Origin: Prochlorococcus sp. AG-402-A08 | Lineage (GTDB): Bacteria > Cyanobacteriota > Cyanobacteriia > PCC-6307 > Cyanobiaceae | Direction: 5' to 3' | Assembly (NCBI GenBank): GCA_003279585.1 | Contig: QCHH01000002.1 | Span: 39,224 to 103,223, forward strand | DNA length: 64,000 nt | Shown: piece by piece, positions 1 through 10,893 of the stretch | Layout: each line of letters begins with the position of its first letter | Numbering within the stretch: the stretch's first letter is position 1 | Made by a program: the position numbers and the translations under genes | The notes under the pieces: generated by a model | Told to the model about the DNA's origin: nothing | What the model saw: the letters and a program-made list of their open reading frames with translations, nothing else | Databases searched by the model: none

Positions 1-470
1 AAATAGTAGGTGAGCTTTCTTTAGTTGCAGGTGCCCCTGGACTAGTGGGTGGACAAGTAGTTGATCTCGATTGCGAAGGGAAAGAAGTTGATTTGGAAAC
101 ACTAGAGTACATTCATCTTCACAAAACAGGAGCTCTGCTCAAAGCATGTGTCACTTGCGGAGCATTGATAGGCGGAGCTAATGAGAAGCTTCTGGAAGCA
201 TTAAGTGTCTATGCAAGAGGGATTGGCTTGGCATTTCAAATAATTGATGACATTCTTGATGTGACAGCAAGCAGTGAAGTGTTGGGCAAAACAGCAGGAA
301 AGGATCTAATTGCCGATAAGACTACTTATCCCAAATTACTCGGTCTTGAAGAATCTAGAAAGAGAGCAGATCTTTTGGTCGCTAAAGCAAAAAATGCTCT
401 TGCTCTTTGGCCAGAAAAATCAAAACCACTTCTTGCATTAGCTGATTACATTACTAGTAGAGATAGATGA
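1..470 (+). CDS. crtE: Geranylgeranyl diphosphate synthase, C-terminal part (5' end outside window)
   Basis: This is a trans-type polyprenyl diphosphate synthase, which makes the C20 GGPP used for carotenoids and the chlorophyll phytyl tail. Only the last ~155 codons are present; the frame (codons from base 3) is open at the window edge, so the gene is partial by cropping, not broken. Visible family marks are GGQVVDL, the helix with HLHKTGALL, and the second aspartate-rich motif DDILD (about bases 245-260) followed by GKTAGKDL, which bind the allylic substrate through Mg2+. The first DDxxD motif lies upstream. The stop overlaps the start of the next gene (ATGA), so the pair is probably cotranslated. 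Choice of GGPP over FPP synthase rests on cyanobacterial context. Confidence 0.88.
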   Translation, partial: IVGELSLVAGAPGLVGGQVVDLDCEGKEVDLETLEYIHLHKTGALLKACVTCGALIGGANEKLLEALSVYARGIGLAFQIIDDILDVTASSEVLGKTAGKDLIADKTTYPKLLGLEESRKRADLLVAKAKNALALWPEKSKPLLALADYITSRDR

Positions 471-982
471 ATATTAATCAAGCTGGCGAATTTCAGTTGA
501 TTTATATCCTTGATAATGCTGTATTAGCATGGGGTCTAGCAGCATGTGGCCTTGCTCAATTTTCTAAACTAGTATTTGAATTAATTTTTAAGCAAAGGTG
601 GAGACCGTCGGTACTAATAGAAACAGGAGGTATGCCTTCAAGTCATTCGGCTTTGGTAACAGGAACCGCATCTGGAGTAGGACTTCAGCTTGGTTTTAAT
701 GATCCATTATTTGCTTTGGCTTCAACAATTGCTTTTATTGTGATGTACGACGCTTCAGGAATAAGAAGATCGGCTGGCTTGACAGCCGCAAAAGTTAATC
801 AAATCTCAAAAGATAATTCTTGCGAATTATCTTCAGAAACCACTTTAAAAGAATCCTTGGGGCACACAAAAATTGAGGTATTAGTAGGTAGTCTTCTTGG
901 CCCAATTGTGGCTTTGCCAGGCATTTTTTTCATTGGCTCCCCTTTACATGTTTTGCAAATGATTGGATTATTTTCTGTGTGA
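467..982 (+). CDS. Divergent PAP2-family membrane protein (DUF212, YuiD-like)
   Basis: A 171-residue integral membrane protein of the DUF212 group, distant relatives of PAP2 acid phosphatases. Residues about 56-66 hold the conserved [11 protein letters not shown] block and residues about 92-100 hold MYDASGIRR, both typical of the family; hydrophobic stretches near 15-35, 60-95 and 140-165 suggest several membrane helices. The biochemical role is not established; a lipid-phosphate phosphatase is only an inference from the PAP2 likeness. It overlaps crtE by 4 bp, and such a pairing fits a role connected with prenyl diphosphates, again inference. It overlaps the next gene by 4 bp. Confidence 0.85.
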   Translation: MNINQAGEFQLIYILDNAVLAWGLAACGLAQFSKLVFELIFKQRWRPSVLIETGGMPSSHSALVTGTASGVGLQLGFNDPLFALASTIAFIVMYDASGIRRSAGLTAAKVNQISKDNSCELSSETTLKESLGHTKIEVLVGSLLGPIVALPGIFFIGSPLHVLQMIGLFSV

Positions 983-2439
983 AAGAAGTAAAAGCAAAAG
1001 AAGATTGTTTCGTTTTAACTAAGGATCAAGAAAAATCTCTTGAATTATTTTGTGAATGGCTTAATACCCCATATTCCTTTAAACCTTTTGTAATGAAAGG
1101 TTTTGCAGGTAGCGGAAAAACATATTTATCGATGAAATTATTAAAAAAAGTTGATGAGTTGGGTTTGTGTTGGACTGTAGTTGCACCAACTCATAAAGCT
1201 GTAGGAGTATTAAGGGAGGGTTTGAGAAGGGAATCTATTCAACCGACATGGTTCCCTTCTACCATTCATCGTTTGCTTCGGCTTAAGTTGAAAAGACAGG
1301 CGGATGTCGAAATATGTGAAAAAACTGATCAAACTGAGAACTCTTTGGAGAATCTAGGACTTGTTTTAATTGATGAAGCATCAATGATTGATTCTAAGTT
1401 ATTGGAGATCACTCTTGAATGCGCTAGATGTAACTCGACTCGATTGGTTTTTGTTGGTGATCCTGCTCAACTTCCACCAGTGGGAGAAAGTTCTAGTTCA
1501 GTTTTTTTAATGAAACGATCAGTTAATACTGAACTTAAGGAAGTTGTTCGTCATCAAGGACCTGTTCTGAAACTAGCAAAGATAATTAGAGATGGGCAAA
1601 TTCCCTGTAAGCAGCTTCCAATATTGCCAGTTATTAATTCTAAGAAAGGTAGTGTTGGAATATTAGATAGAAATAGTTGGCTTGAAAGAGCCAAATCAGC
1701 ATTGAGCTTATCTTCCTTAGAAGATGATCACGACAGAGCAAGAATTCTCTGCTATACGAATCGAATTGTTGATAATTTGGTTCCTCATGCAAGAAGGGCT
1801 ATTCATGGTGAGATGGCAAATCAATACCAGGTTTTACCTGGGGAGGTTTTAATAAGCCGAAAAGCTGTAATGGTGAATGCTTCATTAAACGAGGATGAGC
1901 TTGGAGAAGAACCAGATATTTTGATTAGTTCCAATAGAGAGATGGTGGTAGAAGATGTAATTCCAAATAGTTTTGATTTGGCCTCTCTAGTAATCCATAA
2001 AGATTTTGAAAATCCTTTACCTGTTATTAAAACTCAGATAGTTAAAGTCAGCTGCGATCAAAAAGAATTTTCTTTGAGGTTAATGCCTCAAATAGGTTCT
2101 AAATCTCGCCTGGCTTTGGACCTTTCATTGAATGAATTGAGCAAAAAGGCTAGAGAGAGTGGAAAAAAAAATAGTGCTTCGATTTGGAAACTTTTCTTTT
2201 TTATAAGAGACTCATTCGCTTCTTTAGGTCCTGCTTCTGTACTTACAATTCATCGAAGTCAAGGAAGTACTTTTGGAGAAGTGTTTATAACTTCTGATGT
2301 CTTTTGGCCTAAAGATCTTGAATTTAGAAGACGGCTTGTATACGTTGCTGTTAGCAGAGCGAGCAAGGGAGTATGGATTGTTGGTGATAATACAAGCAAG
2401 ACTAATCAAGCACTTTTAGAGGAATTATTAATTGAATAA
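979..2439 (+). CDS. RecD-like superfamily 1 DNA helicase / AAA ATPase
   Basis: A 486-residue SF1 helicase resembling RecD and viral/phage Dda-type helicases. Walker A is GSGKT at about residues 44-48, Walker B with LIDEASMID at about 130-138, motif III VGDPAQLPPVGE at about 159-170, and the C-terminal UvrD-type motifs LTIHRSQGSTF and LVYVAVSRA close the protein. It likely unwinds or translocates on DNA with ATP. It is separate from the recD gene at 39.7 kb and is shorter at its N-terminus, so it is not the RecBCD subunit. The GTG start overlaps the stop of the DUF212 gene, implying coupling. Its particular repair role is unknown. Confidence 0.85.
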   Translation: MKEVKAKEDCFVLTKDQEKSLELFCEWLNTPYSFKPFVMKGFAGSGKTYLSMKLLKKVDELGLCWTVVAPTHKAVGVLREGLRRESIQPTWFPSTIHRLLRLKLKRQADVEICEKTDQTENSLENLGLVLIDEASMIDSKLLEITLECARCNSTRLVFVGDPAQLPPVGESSSSVFLMKRSVNTELKEVVRHQGPVLKLAKIIRDGQIPCKQLPILPVINSKKGSVGILDRNSWLERAKSALSLSSLEDDHDRARILCYTNRIVDNLVPHARRAIHGEMANQYQVLPGEVLISRKAVMVNASLNEDELGEEPDILISSNREMVVEDVIPNSFDLASLVIHKDFENPLPVIKTQIVKVSCDQKEFSLRLMPQIGSKSRLALDLSLNELSKKARESGKKNSASIWKLFFFIRDSFASLGPASVLTIHRSQGSTFGEVFITSDVFWPKDLEFRRRLVYVAVSRASKGVWIVGDNTSKTNQALLEELLIE

Positions 2440-2471
2440 AATGGAAAATATTATTTTTGGAAACAGATTTT

Positions 2472-3827
2472 TTAAGCATAATTTATAACACTTCTTTTCC
2501 AATTTTCTATAATAAGAGGTGAACTTGCCCAATGTAGATGTATCCAGCTTGCATGAATTAAATGATTACAAAAACCTTCATTTTTAGCCTCTAAACCCCA
2601 TCCTTTGATATCCCATAGGCGATTTATTTTGGAATTATAGCTTTCATTAATGATTTCCCAGCGATGAAATTCATGTCCAATTAATTTACTGCCATGAGTA
2701 ATAATAGGTGAATTGTTTTTACATATTGCTTCTCTATATCCTATTTTTAAATTACCCTTTTTAGCCTTAAAAGGTAGTATTCCAGTCATTGAATGTTCTC
2801 TCCCTTCAAGATCAAATATACTTCTACCTAAAAGCATCATTCCGCCACATTCAGCGTATATGGGATACTTTTTTGAAAACATTTTTATTGAGTTTAGACT
2901 TATTGTTGAATTACTCAATTGGTGCGCATGTTGCTCAGGAAAACCACCAGGAATTATTAATCCTTTAGCTTCCTTTGGGATATGTTCGTTTTCAAGAGGT
3001 TTCCATGTAATTATTGGCATTCCGTTTTCTTCTAGTAATTCTTTTGTTTCTTGATACCTAAAATGGAAAGCTTCATCTTCAGCTATAGCTATTGGATGAA
3101 CAAACACCGATTCTTTCTTTGGCAAGAATTTAATTATTTTGTTGTTAGATTTTGGAGGTAATAAAAGCTTTCTAAAACTTTCAAGGTCTAGATAATTTCT
3201 GGCTATAGATGCCCACTTTTTAACTTTGATATCTAAGTCAAGAATTTCATGAGCTGGGGCTAAACCTAAATGCCTTTCTGGAAGATATAAGTCTTTGGAT
3301 GGAGGAAGAGAACCCAATGACTTGATTTTGATTTGATCAAGAACTTCTAATAATATTTTTTCATGTCTAGCCGTTTGAACATTATTTAGAACCACGCCTG
3401 CAATTTTTAATTCCTTATCGTGTTCTCTGAATCCTTTTATTAAAGGTGCTAGTGACGCAGCTTGTCCTCTTGCATCAACAATAAGAATTACTGGTAGATT
3501 TAAAACTTTAGCCAATTGAGCTGTACTACCTTTTGAACTACTGCCAATACCATCGAATAATCCCATTACACCTTCAACAAACGAATAATCAGTTAACGCA
3601 CCATAATGATTAAAATTTTCTATAACCCAACTTTCACTAGAGAGAATTAAATCAAGATTTCGACAAGCTTTATTTGAAACTGCGGTGAGTTGTTGAGGGT
3701 CTAAATAATCTGGTCCTACCTTAAAAGTTTGAACTGTTTTATTTATACTTCTCAACCAAGAAATTAAAAGAAGACTTAAAAGAGTTTTACCACTGTTGCT
3801 AGATATTGCAGAGATTACGCATGCCAT
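2472..3827 (-). CDS. cobB: Cobyrinic acid a,c-diamide synthase
   Basis: A 451-residue CbiA/CobB amidotransferase, which amidates the a and c side chains of (hydrogeno)byrinic acid using glutamine and ATP in cobalamin synthesis. The N-terminal dethiobiotin-synthetase-like domain starts with SSNSGKT at residues 9-15 and VGPDYLDP at 37-44; the class I glutaminase domain has its nucleophile Cys327 in AECGGMM and a C-terminal His motif in SWIHLHW. Length agrees with the family. cbiA and cobB cannot be told apart by sequence alone; both names are in use, and the anaerobic-type cyanobacterial pathway would favour cbiA. It follows opcA and zwf on the same strand after a 35-bp gap, so may be read from the same transcript. 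Confidence 0.9.
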   Translation of the reverse strand: MACVISAISSNSGKTLLSLLLISWLRSINKTVQTFKVGPDYLDPQQLTAVSNKACRNLDLILSSESWVIENFNHYGALTDYSFVEGVMGLFDGIGSSSKGSTAQLAKVLNLPVILIVDARGQAASLAPLIKGFREHDKELKIAGVVLNNVQTARHEKILLEVLDQIKIKSLGSLPPSKDLYLPERHLGLAPAHEILDLDIKVKKWASIARNYLDLESFRKLLLPPKSNNKIIKFLPKKESVFVHPIAIAEDEAFHFRYQETKELLEENGMPIITWKPLENEHIPKEAKGLIIPGGFPEQHAHQLSNSTISLNSIKMFSKKYPIYAECGGMMLLGRSIFDLEGREHSMTGILPFKAKKGNLKIGYREAICKNNSPIITHGSKLIGHEFHRWEIINESYNSKINRLWDIKGWGLEAKNEGFCNHLIHASWIHLHWASSPLIIENWKRSVINYA

Positions 3828-3862
3828 TTAATGCCTAAAATCATTTGGCTTGATTAATTAAA

Positions 3863-5149
3863 TCAAGCATTTTTTTTTGCTATTGGTGCCGCACTTGCAA
3901 GTAAAGGACTTGTATTTCCTCTACTACTGGAGAGTAACCGAGCAACATCATTTTCTAAAGAGTTTTTCTGAATAGGAACGACTTGTTCAATAAGTTCCAT
4001 TCTTGCCATTCCCCCGGCTTCTAATCTCATACATTCCCCTGATTCTGATGCGAGAATTACACAAATATCATTTTTTTGTTTATTGTTGGCTGTTGCAATT
4101 AATCTTAGACCAACTATTTGACCAGGATTAATGCTTGGTTTACCAATTGGTAGGCAAGTTATACCAACTTCAACAAGAGCTTTATCAGGACGAAGAAAAC
4201 TAACTTTCAGCTGATCTTTTTTTGAGAAGATGCAATCTTTAAGTTTCCAGTTGAGGCGGTCGGCAATCCATGCTGCTAGTAAAAGCCCTTGAACTGTCTG
4301 AGAACCCTCAATATCGATATCAATTTTGTGTAAATTATCAAGTGCATTTCTTCTTTGAAGTGGATCAAATACCATCGCCAAGGTTTCTCTCCACCCTCTA
4401 AGTCTAAGCCAATTAAGGTCATTAACAGCTTGTCCAGATTGAATTCTTTGAAGCAATAAATTTAAACAGACTATAGGTTCTCCTAGAGCAGTATCAATAA
4501 TTAATCTTCGATTTGGCAGGGCTAAAGCATTAAGGAATTCAGGAGCCTCATCAATTCTTCCATTCCACCACAACCAAGAGGGAAGTTCATCAGGGATAAG
4601 AGTCTCAACAATTTCAAGCCCATCATTGATGGCGGCTTTATTTCCTCTTAAAACAATTACGTCGCCACAAGCCGTTTTCCCTCCCCCTTCTTCAGGAAGA
4701 GGACAATACGCGGCTACTAAAGTTTCTAAATTATTTTCTTTTTCAATTGTTGGTGCAATGGTTATTAATCTTCGAGGTTGTAAATTGCTTATTGAGGTGT
4801 CTATATGTTGTCCCCTAAGGTCCTCTACATTTTTAATTAACTCTTCAGATTGAATTGAAGATTGAACTCTAAAATCTAGTGGTGAAGTGCTGTTTGGAAG
4901 ATCTCCATTTAAAATAATTTCTCTTGCAGCTTCTATAAGATCATTTCTTTGACTCCCTACTACTGGGCCAGAAATTTTTCCAGTTTTGACTAATTTTTGT
5001 TCGATCCAGGCAGGTTGCCAGACAATCAAACAAAAAGTGTTGGCTCCTTTATCTCCTCTCTCATCATGTGACCAGAGTTGATCAAGATAGGTAGGGATTT
5101 CAGCTGGAGGTAACTGAAGAGGTGTTTGTAGAGTTAATTGTGGAGACAT
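3863..5149 (-). CDS. opcA: Glucose-6-phosphate dehydrogenase assembly protein OpcA
   Basis: A 428-residue OpcA-family protein, an allosteric effector needed for full activity of G6PDH in cyanobacteria, where it links the oxidative pentose phosphate pathway to redox state. Recognition comes from the overall family pattern (for example LPSWLWWNGRIDEAPEFLNAL and the WLRLRGWRETLAMVFDP block around residues 240-260) and from its position directly downstream of zwf. The start lies 38 bp after the zwf stop; the ATG is the first in frame. Zwf and OpcA are normally cotranscribed, and that arrangement is kept here. Few Cys residues are available for thioredoxin control, consistent with family variability. 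Confidence 0.92.
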   Translation of the reverse strand: MSPQLTLQTPLQLPPAEIPTYLDQLWSHDERGDKGANTFCLIVWQPAWIEQKLVKTGKISGPVVGSQRNDLIEAAREIILNGDLPNSTSPLDFRVQSSIQSEELIKNVEDLRGQHIDTSISNLQPRRLITIAPTIEKENNLETLVAAYCPLPEEGGGKTACGDVIVLRGNKAAINDGLEIVETLIPDELPSWLWWNGRIDEAPEFLNALALPNRRLIIDTALGEPIVCLNLLLQRIQSGQAVNDLNWLRLRGWRETLAMVFDPLQRRNALDNLHKIDIDIEGSQTVQGLLLAAWIADRLNWKLKDCIFSKKDQLKVSFLRPDKALVEVGITCLPIGKPSINPGQIVGLRLIATANNKQKNDICVILASESGECMRLEAGGMARMELIEQVVPIQKNSLENDVARLLSSSRGNTSPLLASAAPIAKKNA

Positions 5150-5187
5150 TTAATTTGGTTCGAATAAAAAACTTAGATTTAGTTTTC

Positions 5188-6711
5188 TCAAGGTCTTCTC
5201 CATAGAAGCTGATCTTTACCAATAAGTAAGTCTGATTCAGTAGGCCCCCATGTTCTTGATTCATATTGATAAACAGGAAGTTCCCAAGGAGAATCTTCAA
5301 TTTTCTCGAGTAAAGGGGTATATAAACGCCAAGCAGCCTCTACCTCATCGCTTCGAGTGAACAATGTTGGATCTCCAAGCATTGCATCAGCAAGGAGTCT
5401 TACATAACCTTCATCTGATGGTTCTCCAAAAGATTCGTCATAAGAAAACTCCATATTTACGGGTCTACTTCTCATGCCAGATCCAGGAGATTTTACTTCA
5501 AAACTAAATTCAGCTCCTTCGTTAGGTTGAATCCTTAGGATTAATTGGTTTGATGTTGGGCATCCCCCTGCTGCATCAAAAAGGTGAACAGGTGCTTCTC
5601 TAAATGTAAGAACAACCTCACTAAGTCTTTTAGCTAATCGTTTCCCTGTCCTCACATAAAAAGGGACTCCTTGCCACCTCCAATTATCTATAAAAAGTTT
5701 CATAGCTACATATGTTTCAGTTGTGCTGTTTGGATTTACTCCTGGTTCTTCTCTATATCCGAGGAGTGGATCTTCATCACTACCTCCCCTTGAATACTGC
5801 CCCCTAACGCAACATTCCCAGGGTTTTTCTTCATTTGCAAGCTTGACTGCCTGAAGAACTTTGGCTTTCTCATTTCTTATGGCTTCTGGATCAAAATGTC
5901 CAGGTGGTTCCATTGCCGTTAACGCCAGCATTTGCGTTAGATGGTTTTGAACCATATCCCTTAGAGCTCCTGAAGATTCGTAATATCCTGCTCGATCCTC
6001 AACTCCAACTGTTTCGGAACTGGTAATTTGAACACTCGAGATATAATTTCTATTCCAAATAGGTTCAAAAATTGTATTTGCAAATCTAAGAACGAGAATA
6101 TTTTGAACGGTTTCTTTGCCCAAATAATGATCTATTCGAAAAATCTGACTTTCTTGTGCACACCCCTGAACGAGCGAATTAAGTGACTGAGCGCTATTGA
6201 AGTCTCTTCCAAAAGGTTTTTCAATTACGACCCTGCTACGTTTAGGATCTTTCAATAATCCTGCAGCAGCTAAAGCTCTACATCCACTTCCATAGAATTT
6301 GGGAGATACTGAAAGGTAAAAAGTTCGATGGCCGTGAGTTGCTCTTAACTTATCAATTATTTCAAGTCTTTCCCCAAGCTTTATTAGGTGTTCTGGTTGT
6401 TGTAGATCTACAGGCTCATAGAAAAGATTTTGAGAAAACAGTTCCCATTCTCTCGGACTTTCTTTTATTTGAGAAGAAAGAGCTTCTTCCATTTTTTCTT
6501 TAAATATTTCATCAGTCCACGGTCTTCTTGCACAGCCTAAAACTGCAAACTCACTTGGTAATCTTCTTTGCTTAAAGAGCTCAAATAAGGCTGGCACAAG
6601 TTTCCTGTGCGTAAGATCCCCTGAGGCACCAAAAATAACCAGACATTGAGGAGGAACTACGCGCTCTTGGCGAAGACCTATTCTCAATGGGTTCGTCACT
6701 GGCATGCTCAT
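5188..6711 (-). CDS. zwf: Glucose-6-phosphate 1-dehydrogenase
   Basis: G6PDH oxidises glucose-6-phosphate to 6-phosphogluconolactone and makes NADPH, mainly at night in cyanobacteria. In the longest reading (TTG at 6729, 513 residues) the nucleotide-binding IFGASGDLT is at 32-40, VIEKPFG at 168-174 and the active-site RIDHYLGKE at 198-206. I prefer the ATG at 6711 (507 residues), because the resulting N-terminus (MSMPVTNPLRIGLRQ) matches the usual cyanobacterial beginning. All catalytic motifs and the C-terminal beta-rich domain are intact. opcA follows immediately. A small inverted repeat 56-76 bp upstream of this start (6767-6787) may be regulatory. petH lies just upstream on the same strand, so two NADPH-forming enzymes are neighbours. 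Confidence 0.95.
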   Translation of the reverse strand: MSMPVTNPLRIGLRQERVVPPQCLVIFGASGDLTHRKLVPALFELFKQRRLPSEFAVLGCARRPWTDEIFKEKMEEALSSQIKESPREWELFSQNLFYEPVDLQQPEHLIKLGERLEIIDKLRATHGHRTFYLSVSPKFYGSGCRALAAAGLLKDPKRSRVVIEKPFGRDFNSAQSLNSLVQGCAQESQIFRIDHYLGKETVQNILVLRFANTIFEPIWNRNYISSVQITSSETVGVEDRAGYYESSGALRDMVQNHLTQMLALTAMEPPGHFDPEAIRNEKAKVLQAVKLANEEKPWECCVRGQYSRGGSDEDPLLGYREEPGVNPNSTTETYVAMKLFIDNWRWQGVPFYVRTGKRLAKRLSEVVLTFREAPVHLFDAAGGCPTSNQLILRIQPNEGAEFSFEVKSPGSGMRSRPVNMEFSYDESFGEPSDEGYVRLLADAMLGDPTLFTRSDEVEAAWRLYTPLLEKIEDSPWELPVYQYESRTWGPTESDLLIGKDQLLWRRP

Positions 6712-6766
6712 TGATAAATTCCTTGCCAATTAGATGAGAAATATTATTCAAATTGTTTCTAATCAT

Positions 6767-6787
6767 TCCGACAATTTTTTGGTCGGA
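6767..6787. promoter_or_regulatory. Short inverted repeat upstream of zwf
   Basis: Six-base arms TCCGAC and GTCGGA are separated by nine mostly T bases. The site sits between the end of petH and the start of zwf, both on the minus strand. It could be an operator for zwf or a weak hairpin after petH; there is no T-run on the minus strand after it, so an intrinsic terminator is not supported. Confidence 0.25.
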
Positions 6788-6880
6788 TGTCCAAAAACAA
6801 AATTGATATTTATTGGTTAAATATAGAAAAAATATTTCTAAAGTAATTAATAATTATGGCTTTCCAGACTTTTTATTTAT

Positions 6881-8353
<1,473 letters not shown>

Positions 8354-8426
8354 TAGCCCCAAGGGGATTCGAACCCCTGTCGCCTCCGTGAAAGGGAGGT
8401 GTCCTAGGCCTCTAGACGATGGGGCC
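8354..8426 (-). tRNA. trnE: tRNA-Glu (anticodon TTC)
   Basis: The minus strand folds into a full cloverleaf of 73 nt. The acceptor arms are GGCCCCA and TGGGGCT with a G-U pair at 1:72 and discriminator A; the anticodon stem CCTCC/GGAGG encloses loop CTTTCAC with anticodon TTC; the T arm has GGTTCGAATCC. CCA is not encoded. Sequence is close to tRNA-Glu of other bacteria. In cyanobacteria glutamyl-tRNA also feeds tetrapyrrole synthesis. Confidence 0.97.
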
Positions 8427-8475
8427 AGATGCAGTGATAAATCACTCAATAAGTAATTGTTATCACAATTGAAAG

Positions 8476-9621
8476 TTACGGGCCCGCCTTGCCACTCGTC
8501 AAGGCTTCTTGCTCCTTATTTTGGCCACGCCATACAGGAACAGTGAAGTAGAAACATGCACCTTTAGTCGGTTCAGAAACCACCCAGATCTTGCCACCAT
8601 GCACTTCAACAATTCTTCTGCAAACTGAAAGACCAATGCCAAAGCCAGTTGTCTCTTGAGATGTTTGAGGAAGTCTCACTCGGTCAACAAATATTCTTTG
8701 TTGTTCTTCTGAGGGGATACCCGGCCCATTATCACGAACTATTACTTCAACCCATTGATTTGTTCTGTGAAGCATTGTTATAAAAATTTCCCCTTCGTCT
8801 TCGGAAAATTTCAATGCATTTTCTATTAGGTTTAACAAAACTTGCATCATTCTTCTTTGGTCAGCGAAAACTGAGGGTAAATCAGATGGAATATCTGTAT
8901 TAATTTGTATTTTGCGATTAAGCCATAGTTTCTCAAGCTCAAGTATTGCCTCAGCAGATATATTTGCAAGATCAACTTTTTGAGGATTAAACAAAGTTTC
9001 CCAACGAGTACTGCCAACTTCTAATAAGTCCTTTGAAAGTAATTCAATTTCTTCTAGCCTTCTTTTTAAAACCTCTTGAAATTTAGACATACTGATTTGT
9101 CCGAGTTTTTGACTTTGAAGAGCCAAACCAGCAGCCGTTAATGGAGTTCTCAATTCATGAGCTACCATTCTAAGGAGACTTTCTTGAGAATGTATTTTTT
9201 TAGTTAGTGTTTCGTTCTCTTGTCGAAGAACTAGAAGATCATCCTCTAGAAGTAGTTCTTTTTGGGTTTGATTCGATTCAAGTGTCTTAGCTCTAAGACT
9301 TATTCCTACTCCATTTATTAGCCCTTCATGTTGCCATCTTGGAACCCAAGATTTAATTTGTGAAAAGATCGAACTCCCAGCAAAAATTTGTTTAGGCGAA
9401 GGCTCTAATTTGATTAGTGCAGGAAGGGCGACTAATCTATAAAGCTCAAGTAATTCAGGGTTATCAGAGGGATCTGAAAATTCTAGATTGACGTTAAAAT
9501 CGCAATCCTCACTTTCCAAATATTCAATCAACGAACGAATATCTCCCCTTGAGAGATGGTGGCGAGATGCCACAAGCAACAGTTTTAACTGCCGTCTATC
9601 CTTAGCTTCGGCACTATTCAC
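8476..9621 (-). CDS. sasA: Clock-output sensor histidine kinase SasA
   Basis: SasA autophosphorylates on KaiC contact and passes phosphate to RpaA, giving the circadian output. Residues about 12-98 form a KaiB/thioredoxin-like sensor domain ([30 protein letters not shown]), a linker helix spans 115-150, and the HisKA domain has His155 in [13 protein letters not shown]. The HATPase_c domain carries [21 protein letters not shown] and GFGIGLSV. The length of 381 is normal. The start is GTG (9621); no ATG lies nearby. The gene is monocistronic here, ending about 50 bp from tRNA-Glu. Kai genes are outside the window. Confidence 0.95.
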   Translation of the reverse strand: MNSAEAKDRRQLKLLLVASRHHLSRGDIRSLIEYLESEDCDFNVNLEFSDPSDNPELLELYRLVALPALIKLEPSPKQIFAGSSIFSQIKSWVPRWQHEGLINGVGISLRAKTLESNQTQKELLLEDDLLVLRQENETLTKKIHSQESLLRMVAHELRTPLTAAGLALQSQKLGQISMSKFQEVLKRRLEEIELLSKDLLEVGSTRWETLFNPQKVDLANISAEAILELEKLWLNRKIQINTDIPSDLPSVFADQRRMMQVLLNLIENALKFSEDEGEIFITMLHRTNQWVEVIVRDNGPGIPSEEQQRIFVDRVRLPQTSQETTGFGIGLSVCRRIVEVHGGKIWVVSEPTKGACFYFTVPVWRGQNKEQEALTSGKAGP

Positions 9622-9729
9622 AGTGTCGAGCGATTTAAATAATTACGCATACCTTAAGGTAATGAGACTCATTTTAGGTATTAGCTAATAATTAAGTGAA
9701 TACTTTTTTAAATCTCACAGTTCCAGAAA

Positions 9730-10287
9730 ATGGCTATTTCTCATTCATCTGGAATTGAAAGAACTAGAGGCTCTTCTGTAGGCATTGATAGACTTAGGAT
9801 TGACTTTGATAGTAATTTAAGGCGATGGTTTGGAAGAAATATTGGTTTATGGCATTCTAAAAGACAATATTTTTTTGACGATGAAAAGGCTATTAATTTG
9901 GAAATGTACATAAATGTCAGTAAGTTAATACAAAGTGATTCGAAATTTGAAAGTTATCGTTTTAAGTGGTGGTGCGATGATGAAAAAGATTTTTTTATTA
10001 AAAGACCAACCTATAAAAGTGAAGGAGAAATAACTGCTCGACTGCAAGGTCATCAACTAATACGTGATTCCTCTTATTTGTCTGATTCTTCAGGCATATC
10101 AAATATTAGGCAAGTGGATGAACATGAATTAATCTTTGAGTCCAATTACGAAAATTGGCATGTCTTAGAACATACGCGCTTAATAGATCAAGATAGATTT
10201 AGATCTAGAATTATTTATAGTTGGTTTAATGATAAGTTGAAAATAGTTGAAAATCATCATGAAATAAGGATTAAGAATCCCAACTGA
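9730..10287 (+). CDS. CpcS/CpeS-like (lipocalin-type) protein, tentative
   Basis: A 185-residue soluble protein with no signal peptide. Around residues 34-48 it shows GLWHSKRQYFF, resembling the GxWxSxR start of CpcS/CpeS phycobiliprotein chromophore lyases, and the later order LIRDSSYLSD, Gln/Glu, LIFESNYENWHVLEHTRL, ending with HEIRI, follows the same beta-barrel pattern. That likeness is by eye and distant. If right, it would attach or bind bilins on residual phycobiliproteins or have been reused. It diverges from sasA, with the two starts 109 bp apart. Otherwise it should be treated as a conserved hypothetical protein. Confidence 0.45.
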   Translation: MAISHSSGIERTRGSSVGIDRLRIDFDSNLRRWFGRNIGLWHSKRQYFFDDEKAINLEMYINVSKLIQSDSKFESYRFKWWCDDEKDFFIKRPTYKSEGEITARLQGHQLIRDSSYLSDSSGISNIRQVDEHELIFESNYENWHVLEHTRLIDQDRFRSRIIYSWFNDKLKIVENHHEIRIKNPN

Positions 10288-10413
10288 CGAGTTTATAAAA
10301 TCTTTTTTGATGAGCCTCAATGTATATTATGTATTTAATATGCAAGTGAAGAATTTTCTATAAATTTTTTGTTGCATCAAATGTTTTTTACGGATTAAAA
10401 TCACTTGAGAAAA

Positions 10414-10866
10414 ATGAAAAAATCTCCAAGAAAAACACTCTTGGCTGTATCTATTTTTGTCGCTTCAATACTTTTATCAAGTTGTAGTTCCTCCATAAAG
10501 TCAGAATCTAGTCCCTCCAAAATTAGCTCTGAAAAAAATGAAGTTAATTTTCTTCCTGCTACTGATGAAGATATCTTTTTATACAGACAAATTGGAATTA
10601 GCTATCTCTGCATGGCAAGACAGATAGAAGTTGAGTTCCCAAAGGCTATTTCCTTAGCGGCAAAAAATTATGCATTGCTTATTTCTAGTAGACATGGTGG
10701 ACTTATTAAAGACTTAGGAAAAGAAAGAATACCTGAAAAAAATATTTATAATGGAGCAGTTTTACAAGTTCTTGATGGTGCTATGAAGAATTGTCCTGAT
10801 ATGGTTCCAGAAGAAGATAAGAATAAATTCTTAAAAGCTGTTGAACAATTAAACCAAAAGAAATAA
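10414..10866 (+). CDS. Putative lipoprotein of unknown function
   Basis: About 150 residues. The N-terminus is basic (KKSPRK), followed by a hydrophobic stretch and a lipobox ending LLSSC around residue 24, so it is probably exported and lipid-anchored. A Ser/Lys-rich spacer precedes a helical domain with RQIGISYLCMARQ and a later single Cys in KNCPDM. I chose the ATG at 10414; a TTG three codons earlier (10405) would add MRK. No enzyme motif is recognised. It lies 27 bp before pepN on the same strand and may be cotranscribed with it. Confidence 0.7.
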   Translation: MKKSPRKTLLAVSIFVASILLSSCSSSIKSESSPSKISSEKNEVNFLPATDEDIFLYRQIGISYLCMARQIEVEFPKAISLAAKNYALLISSRHGGLIKDLGKERIPEKNIYNGAVLQVLDGAMKNCPDMVPEEDKNKFLKAVEQLNQKK

Positions 10867-10893
10867 ATTTAATTTAAGTAAAAATTATTTAAT

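Noticed and set aside
2713..3054. Plus-strand frame opposite cobB
   Set aside because: It is antisense to the conserved glutaminase region of cobyrinate synthase.
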